From NCBI RefSeq assembly GCF_000003605.2, contig NW_003106629.1:1-23756 (forward strand): DNA of 23,756 nt. The letters run 5' to 3'. The notes beneath the pieces are model-generated. The model made no database searches and was not told the DNA's origin. It was given only the letters and a program-made list of their open reading frames with translations. Positions within the stretch are counted from its first letter, which is position 1, and each line of letters begins with the position of its first letter. Source of the stretch: Saccoglossus kowalevskii. Taxonomy: Eukaryota > Hemichordata > Enteropneusta > Harrimaniidae. Made by a program: the position numbers and the translations under genes. Positions 17,268-23,756 of the stretch are shown here, piece by piece.

Positions 17268-18327
17268 CTACTTTTTGTTAGTATCTGTTAACACAAAATC
17301 TTTAAATCTTTCTGGTATTTTTATCTCTCTTCTTGGTCTACTCACTACAATACTATCTTTCTCAGCGTTACCCTTTTCACTACTGGGTGTAACATTTATA
17401 GAAACAGGATTATATTTTTTTTCTACAGTATTTATGTCTAGTAGAAATAGAACTTGTACTAGTAATATCACTTGGTGAAACTTTAAGATCTTCCACTGAT
17501 ACTACAGAATTTCAACTATTAGTATTTGGTAATTAAATTGAAGTTGACTCAAAAAATATGTTTAGAATCATTATGATCAATATATCGACAAACCCATCGA
17601 CCATCAGACATAACCATAACTTCAAGTCCAAACTGTATCACCAATAAAAAAATCTCCTTAACATTTTGATCATGGAAAGATTTTTGTTATTAAAATGTGG
17701 GTGTACAGAATCAAGATGAGACCTAAGCTTACGTTTCATTTAAAGTTCAGCAGGAGAAACTTGGGTTCTCGATTGTGGAATGATTCTATAGCGAAATAAT
17801 CTCTCATCAATAGTACCGTATTTAACCCTATTAAGACCATATTTAACAATTTCAACGGCTCTTTCAGCCAAACCATTGGATGAAGGATTGCATGGTGCTA
17901 CTAGAATTTGTGTGATACCATTTACATTAAAAAAATGTGAAAATTCATCACTAGTAAAATGACTTCAATTATCTGATGCTAACATTTCAGTAATGCAAGT
18001 AGCAAGTTGTAAAGTGGTGGAGGTCATTCTGTGAGCCTCAATCCACTTAGAATAAGCATCAACTATTATTGAAAGATTATATTTTTCATACTATGAACAA
18101 GGTTTATTAGGAATTTCCCAAGTATGTAATGGGGCTTATGCTGGTAATTTCTGATTTTGTTAACAAACATCACAACATCTAGCTTTATTTTCAATTCCTG
18201 TATACATGCATGGCCATCAAACATAACTGCGGCCTAAACCTTTCATACGGTTCATTCCAGGATGTGCTGCATGTAACTCCTATAGAAGTTCTGTTCTACC
18301 TTGCGGTGGTATTGCTACACGTGTACC
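17268..18327 (-). pseudogene. Gypsy-B integrase remnant, copy 2
   Basis: Same layout as copy 1: His/His-Cys/Cys region, missing first-Asp segment, VDAYSKWIEAH, LASDN, NGLAERAVEIVK, and the basic tail (17471-17268). Two single-base differences near 18064 and 18088 leave NLSIIVDAYSKW in one frame here, whereas copy 1 is shifted. Copy 2 is thus closer to the ancestral text at this point, though a stop still lies just before it. The His-containing ELH of copy 1 reads ELL here at the first position. Confidence 0.77.
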
Positions 18328-19080
18328 TCAAACAATACATCCATCAAATACAGTAAACTCATTACGAATACTGAAAAATGGCCTGTAGCTTGGAGTTTTT
18401 TCTGTCCAACCACATAATACAAATTCACGGACATGAGCTAACAAAGGATCACGACTTGTCCAAAATTTGATATCATCAGAAGTAAATGGTGATGAGTCTA
18501 ACTTATCCAACATCAAGCACATGTGTTGCTCATAGTTAGACTTTCTGTTAGAAATGGGTACTCTACTTAACGAATCAGCATAACCATGATATTTCCCAGG
18601 CTTGTACTCTATAGTACACTTGTATGCTTTTAATATTAAACACCATCTAGTCATTCGAGCAGACAAGGTAGTTGACATAGCTTTCAGTTCACTGAAAAGA
18701 CCCAACAATGATTTATCATCTGTGACAATAGTAAAAATTGCCCAATAAATATTTGTGAAATTTACGTACACCAAATTGAATAGCCCATTGATGTTTTTCA
18801 ATATGAGCGTAATTGCATTCAGTATTATTTAAAGTTCTGGATGCAAATGAAATAGGTTACTCACTACTATCTTTGTATTTGTGGGACAGTACAACACCAA
18901 GATTAAACAGAGATGCATCACAGCTCAGTACTAAATCTTCCTGGGAATTGAAATGTACCAACAACTGATGTGACTGAAGAAGTTGTTTTGCTGCTTCAAA
19001 TGATTTGTCCTTCCTTGGACACCAGTGCCACTTTACATTTTTTAACAACAAATGTAATGGTCCTAACACTGTTGAAAGGT
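18328..19080 (-). pseudogene. Gypsy-B RT thumb and RNase H remnant, copy 2
   Basis: The thumb is in frame here: MLGPLHLLLKNVKWHW through SCDASLFNLGVVLSHKYKD (19069-18857), because the T run has six bases instead of seven. Catalytic CDAS is at 18911-18922. An in-frame stop after DSSE is shared with copy 1. The second open stretch (18801-18328) has FTIVTDDKSLL, nearer the usual T-D-H than copy 1's IDD, and YADSLSRVP. The element is still non-functional because of the shared stop. Confidence 0.83.
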
Positions 19081-19706
19081 TAGGTAAAACCTATGATAAT
19101 AAGCTACAGTTACAGATTTAGGTTTGTCAATTTTTTGTATAGCGTCAATTTTTCCAATTTTTTTTCAGAATATAGCATGTAACCTAAATACACAATTTTA
19201 TCTTTCATAAACATTCAAACCATCAAGCATTGGCTAAACGACTTAACACTTTATGGAAGTTTGCAAGATACTGGGAATTATCAAAATACACCAGGTATGT
19301 TACGCAGGACGCCCTCTCTAGTTCTCTGAAAAATTGCTGGAGCTGAACTCACACTAAAAGCTAAGCGGTTATACCTAAATAGACACATGTGTGTAGTTAT
19401 TGTAAGAAGTGTTTCTGACTCTTCATTCAAAATTAATTGATTATAAACATGGGACAGATCAAGTTTAGTGAATTTGTGTCCACCTCCTGCCAGTTGTACC
19501 ATCAAATCCTCAAAAGGAGGAATATGATATTGTTCAACAGGTGATGCTTTATTGAAAGTTAACTTGTAATCACCACAAATCCTCACAGTGCCATCAGTTT
19601 TGGGTACAGGTACAACTGGAGTAGCCCAATCAGAATGTGTGACTGACTTAATAATACCTTCAAGAGGTAAATTCTTAACACTCTTATTGTCAAACTGAAC
19701 AATTAC
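19081..19706 (-). pseudogene. Gypsy-B reverse transcriptase remnant, copy 2
   Basis: The fingers and palm carry RICGDYK, FEDLMVQLAGGGHKFTKLDL, YNQLILNEES and RLAFSVSSAPAIFQR. The altered catalytic box YFDN is at 19277-19288 and out of frame, as in copy 1. AGGG, DLS and RLAF match the usual family residues better than in copy 1, so copy 1 has gained private changes. The same deletion joins the end of protease to the RT fingers. Confidence 0.88.
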
Positions 19707-20003
19707 TTATTTACGACCTATAATGTTCACACGTTCAACAGTGTAGGTTTTCAGTCGAATAGGACTGTCCTCTAAATGTGAATCTTGTAACTTGTGAAAC
19801 GATGACTGATTCAGCAAGGTAAATGGAAAACCAGTATCCACTTCAAAATTAGTGTTCACTCCATTAATCCATAAATTAACTGTATACCCACCTGACTTGG
19901 AATCGCTACACTTCCCAAGTAGTTCATCGCACTGACAGTGACCAAAAACATCGTCATATGGGTATGGTTGGGTATCACTACTCTCCCCATTTGATTCAGT
20001 CAT
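19707..20003 (-). pseudogene. Gypsy-B aspartic protease remnant, copy 2
   Basis: The 98-residue translation is identical to that of copy 1, including DTGFPF (DTG at 19838-19830) and the stop after IIGRK. Identity over 297 bases most likely reflects recent common origin and not selection, because the flanking domains are broken. Confidence 0.82.
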
Positions 20004-20015
20004 GTGATTGCCAGC

Positions 20016-20727
20016 CTAATCTCGCTTTAGCTTTTTACATGCAACTTTAATGTGACCATATTGTTTTTACAATAGTGACAAATTTCATTTTGGAATTTGC
20101 AAACATGTGGTAGGTGATTTCCCAGACAACGATAACATTTTTCTGCTACTTGCTTTTGATTAGTGACTACAGTGTTTTTCCGACATGGTCCTGGCTTGCC
20201 AGGCTTCCCCTTCCATTTTGATGCCTTGAACGCATTCACACTGACAGGAGGAGTAGAGTATAATAAGTTCATGACTTTCAAATTTCGTGTTGTGGTTTCA
20301 ACTGCCACTGCAATTTTCAGTGCATATTTCCAAAACAAAGTTGTTTCCATCAGTAATTTACGTTGTGTAGTCTGATCATTAATACCACAAACTAGGCGAT
20401 CGGGTAAGGGTCGTACCAAAATTAGTGTTCTGAAATTTTACGTAATTCAGCCTTGTATGATTGTACACTTTCACCCGGTTTGCGGACACGCGAATTAAAC
20501 TTATGACGTTCAACAATTTCACTTGGTTTCGGCGTGTAGTGACCTTTCACAAGATTTAATTTTAAATCAACGCGTATGTTCGGAACCCACGGAACACAGC
20601 ACGTTTTCGATCATGAACATCACTAGAATTTGCGTGAAGGAACATGGTCCATCACTTCACAGTAGTCCTCCAAAGACTGTTCCAGTTGGTTAAACTGACT
20701 CAGCGTTTATATCAGTGAACTCGCCAT
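20016..20727 (-). pseudogene. Gypsy-B gag remnant with zinc knuckles, copy 2
   Basis: The ATG at 20727 and early stop are shared with copy 1. A longer open stretch survives (20419-20027), containing PDRLVCGINDQTTQRKLL, WKYALKIAVAVETTT, the first knuckle CYRCLGNHLPHVC and the start of the second (CHYCK). Small deletions near 20407 and 20424, relative to copy 1, rejoin PDRLVCG here but break the frame upstream. The second knuckle is split by the same frameshift as in copy 1. Three extra bases near 20250 add a proline (PPVSV). Confidence 0.82.
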
Positions 20728-20746
20728 TTTAAGTACTAGTAATAAA

Positions 20747-20763
20747 CCTCGTCCTCGACGCCA
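20747..20763 (-). promoter_or_regulatory. Gypsy-B primer-binding site, tRNA-Ser-like, copy 2
   Basis: Identical to copy 1 (TGGCGTCGAGGACGAGG on the minus strand), at the same distance from the gag ATG. Confidence 0.55.
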
Positions 20764-20765
20764 AA

Positions 20766-20929
20766 TATGTCGTGGCCTGTGGTAATGCAGAGATGCAACA
20801 AACCAAAGTTTGCAGTAACAAACGATAGACTTTACGTTATTCAAAACATGGCTTCACCAACCAACAGATACAATGCGCATGCGTGAATAACAAGAGCGGG
20901 AAATATGCTAATAAGACCAATATACTACA
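20766..20929 (-). repeat. Candidate Gypsy-B 5' LTR, copy 2
   Basis: Sequence nearly identical to 9552-9715, with the same TGTAGTATATTGG candidate start and the same TGCGCATGCG palindrome. The outer edge is uncertain for the same reason. Confidence 0.35.
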
Positions 20930-21663
20930 ATCATACCACGGGAGGTAAATGTAGGTCAATTCCAAAGGTAGATTCGATGTTTCCTGTTCCGTTTTTGAGT
21001 CATGACGAATGCACAGAGTCATACATGATCTGTCTCTGAAACTTGAAGTATATAGTTAGTTAACACCCAACAACTATCTCATCGAAAAAAGGTCGATCAC
21101 GGGCCATATGCAGAAAACAATCTTTGGAAATGATAAAACTATACGCTAAAAATTAAACTTATCAACTGGGCATGGGATCACCCCCAACGCGTCAAGTGAT
21201 TATCCAATCACAGACGTGAATTCACGTAGCAAGTAATGAGCTCAACTTGATCTTTTGATGTGTGGCTTTCTAACCGTGTTTTACTATAGAACGATAATTA
21301 AATATAATATCCTTACCATTGCTGCTCATCAGCGTCCTAAGCGTGCGTGCATATATTACTGGTCATCGCCGTGGCATCGTAGTTCAACGATACGAGGATA
21401 TATATATATGATACGTATTAGCTCCGTTATTAGTTTTATTGTTACGGAGTGCCTGTGTAGCTCAGATCTATATTTGATGGAAGCAGGCCTGACTGGAACG
21501 CTATACACATTGACGCTTCTGGCGATTAGTGTTAGCTTGTAAATAAACTACGAGGGTTTCTACAAACATAGTCTATGCAAGCAATTAGTAACACCTCTAA
21601 TAAACAACTGCCCCGGGTAACAATCATAGATTAGACCATGGAGCAACAGTAAAATAAAATCTA
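20930..21663. other. Unassigned sequence, copy 2 of 9716-10448
   Basis: No gene recognised. The central palindrome here is ACGTGAATTCACGT, one base pair shorter on each side than in copy 1 because of a single change. Confidence 0.4.
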
Positions 21664-21947
21664 TTTTTATATTTGTAATGATTCATATTTCAGTGCAGTT
21701 TGCCGGTCAAACGTACCGCTGTCTACAGACGCACGCTACATTCTGGGTTTTGTCATTAGAACTATGAATACATTGGTTGACTGCTGGCATACCTTTGATG
21801 GTTCACACATCGTTTCAAAACTCTCCCTCCCAGCAATATAAATCAGCCTTTCGTTTTATGTGTTACTGTGAACTCTCAGTCGACTGTTTTTGTGGCATAG
21901 CGAACTCTCAATCGTCAGTTTTTTTTCCATTGCTAACTCGTAATCTG
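21664..21947 (+). repeat. Gypsy-A LTR, right copy (plus orientation), copy 2
   Basis: Matches 10449-10731 with few changes, including the TATA box (about 21837-21843) and the 31-bp units. It again faces away from the left LTR. Confidence 0.75.
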
Positions 21948-23756
21948 TGGGAGTAGGTTCTTGGGTCAGATGTTTCAATACTCAAAGACGATAATGTAAA
22001 ATAATCACCAATATTTATTGACTTCTTTGTTGAGAAACATGCAGTGTGATAATTGAAAATCTAATGAGCATAAATTATGAGAGATATTTAAATTTGAACC
22101 AACTGAATAAAGTAGAAATACCATATAAATACCAGCCGTTGACTTTAAATTACAAGTCGTATAGAGAAATATTCAAATCTAGGAACACAAAATAAATGAC
22201 TGAAAACAATTGGCAACTTATGAAAAGTACAATATTTTGTCGGTGTTTTTGAGCTCTCAGGTAATTGGTTAATACATGAACAGCTCTCCCAGTACTGTAT
22301 ATTACCCCCTGCTAATGTGGGCTCTCTTGACAAGAGTTTTACTGCGGCGTTACGTGTAAAGGACTGTCTGGGAGTTATGATGAGCACTGGAAAACATCCA
22401 AACATTTTAAAACACAACTGATTAAGATATTTCGATTACATTGAGAGGTTTTCTATGCAATTCATTGAAGTAACACAATTTATTGTAGTGTCGGGTGATA
22501 GTAGGATGGGTATTTTGTTTCAGCTCGGAGGATTATTTAAAAGGTTTAAAATGATACAAATTTGCCTATGAAAAAGTGCATTTATTTCCAGCAAATTGAA
22601 TATTGAAATCCGTTACAAATCTAACTACAATTTCGAATTACTCTTTAATACTCATGGCGAACTGATTCGCTCCGACGACTGAAGCATGAATGGTAATGTT
22701 AATTTAATATATATTTTAGAAATAATATCAAATTAGATAAAATGATGAATAAATTAAATAGAACAGCATTGAGGTATAAAAATGACAAATGATCCGCAGA
22801 CACAGTCGCTTTGTAAAAATCAGTGCTTCATACATTTTCTTGCAGACGGCGTTGGTGCCTAACGCCGCTCCCCCGACTGAAGGTCTGTGTTGAAAAGTAA
22901 TCCTTTGTTGTTGTGGTGTACGTAAAACGATGAACAATTTATTATTTTTTGTTAACATCACTTGACGCATTAACGACCCACCCCTAGACGTAACAATTTC
23001 AACTCAATAGTAAAAATCCGTTGTCAAAAAACTAAATAATCACAACCCCATCGGAATCCATTTTCCACTCTTACTCACAAGCTACATTATGGCTACCGTA
23101 GACCATTCATCGAAACGAGTGGTCTAGGTGTATACTGTGACCAATGCCGTGGACTCACTGTGTGTAATGCTTAATGATAAGCCTAGAATAAGTATCACGT
23201 GAAACCAAATAAATATCATTCTAAAAAAACGTACTAATACTCAATTGACTCTGGATTCATTGACCTGGGGAAAACTACCTTTGCGATAAATATGCAATAA
23301 TCGTCTAGAAGTTCCTATGAATACTAACGAATTTCACATAACCATTGTTGCTGTTGTTTTTGTGTTTTTTTTTTGCTTTTTCCGATTTTTAAATGTTGTA
23401 CATAATCTTCGGTAATAACTACGAAAGCTTCACATCTTCAACAGAACGTAGCGGTTAAAACTAACAGATAGAGTCTGTTTTGTTTGATCACCGCTTAAGC
23501 AGCATATAATGTTTGTTATGTTTTATTTTAGCTCATTTAAAAACTACGACCGGTGTCAATATACTGTCTGTGGTGTACTTCAGAATGACAGATCTAGATC
23601 TTATTGTGACCGAATGTACAGTACTACTTTAACCCAACTTCCCTCTCGCTTCCGCCTTTCAATCGTTTTTTTTTTTTGCTCGCTTTGCAACCGCTTGTTG
23701 AATTCGGATTTGACCGGATAATTTCCGCTTCATAATTTCGAATGCACAAACCCGGA
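21948..23756. other. Unassigned right-hand part of the duplicated unit, copy 2
   Basis: Equivalent to 10732-12573, without the AAAT array. No gene recognised. It ends with the window, at the base equivalent to 12573. Confidence 0.45.

Larger units (their letters stand above)
17169..20929 (-). mobile_element. Gypsy-B: dead Ty3/Gypsy LTR retrotransposon, copy 2
   Basis: Domain order is identical to copy 1. It shares the major lesions (RT box YFDN out of frame, protease-RT deletion, missing first integrase Asp, split second zinc knuckle). In a few places it retains frames or residues closer to the family than copy 1 does. No 3' LTR was found here either. Confidence 0.85.
13482..23756 (+). repeat. 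Large duplicated unit, copy 2
   Basis: This matches 2262-12573 from its first base to its last. It begins within the Gypsy-A left LTR, directly at the N gap, and ends at the last base of the window with the same ACAAACCCGGA that ends copy 1. Individual elements are listed separately below. Confidence 0.97.

Overview
This is a eukaryotic, non-coding, transposon-rich window from what is most likely an invertebrate animal genome. The support is AT-rich sequence, long stretches without open frames, two Ty3/Gypsy LTR retrotransposon families primed by different tRNAs, a LINE fragment of a kind I associate with marine invertebrates, and a TA-flanked MITE-like element. I cannot name the species, and I see no bacterial operon, CRISPR array, rRNA or tRNA gene.

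Layout. Positions 1-600 hold one possible host exon, a TATA box followed by a signal-peptide exon ending at a splice donor. Positions 1174-2673 hold the 5' part of a broken minus-strand Gypsy element (Gypsy-A): protease, gag, a tRNA-Leu primer-binding site and a roughly 490-bp LTR. From 2262 to 12573 runs a unit that is repeated, about 98-99% identical and in the same order, at 13482-23756. In each unit, left to right, are the rest of the Gypsy-A LTR, a LINE C-terminal fragment (minus), a TA-flanked MITE with an internal 320-bp tandem duplication, a dead minus-strand Gypsy element (Gypsy-B: integrase, RNase H, RT, protease, gag, tRNA-Ser-like primer site, likely 5' LTR), a second Gypsy-A LTR in the opposite orientation, and about 1.8 kb of unassigned sequence. 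A 908-base run of N (12574-13481) separates the units.

The two units stop at exactly the same base (12573 and 23756), and the second begins inside an LTR. That favours an assembly cause, with two haplotypes or two collapsed paralogues placed end to end, although a real tandem duplication by LTR-LTR exchange remains possible. Nearly all damage in Gypsy-B is shared by the copies, so it predates their split. Copy 1 carries some extra changes of its own.

No functional mobile element is intact: each polymerase-type gene has lost reading frame or catalytic residues. I found no convincing new biological system. The most unusual points are the duplicated unit with matching ends, the head-to-head inverted LTR pair bracketing 7.8 kb, the 31-bp repeats in the LTR leader, and the MITE.
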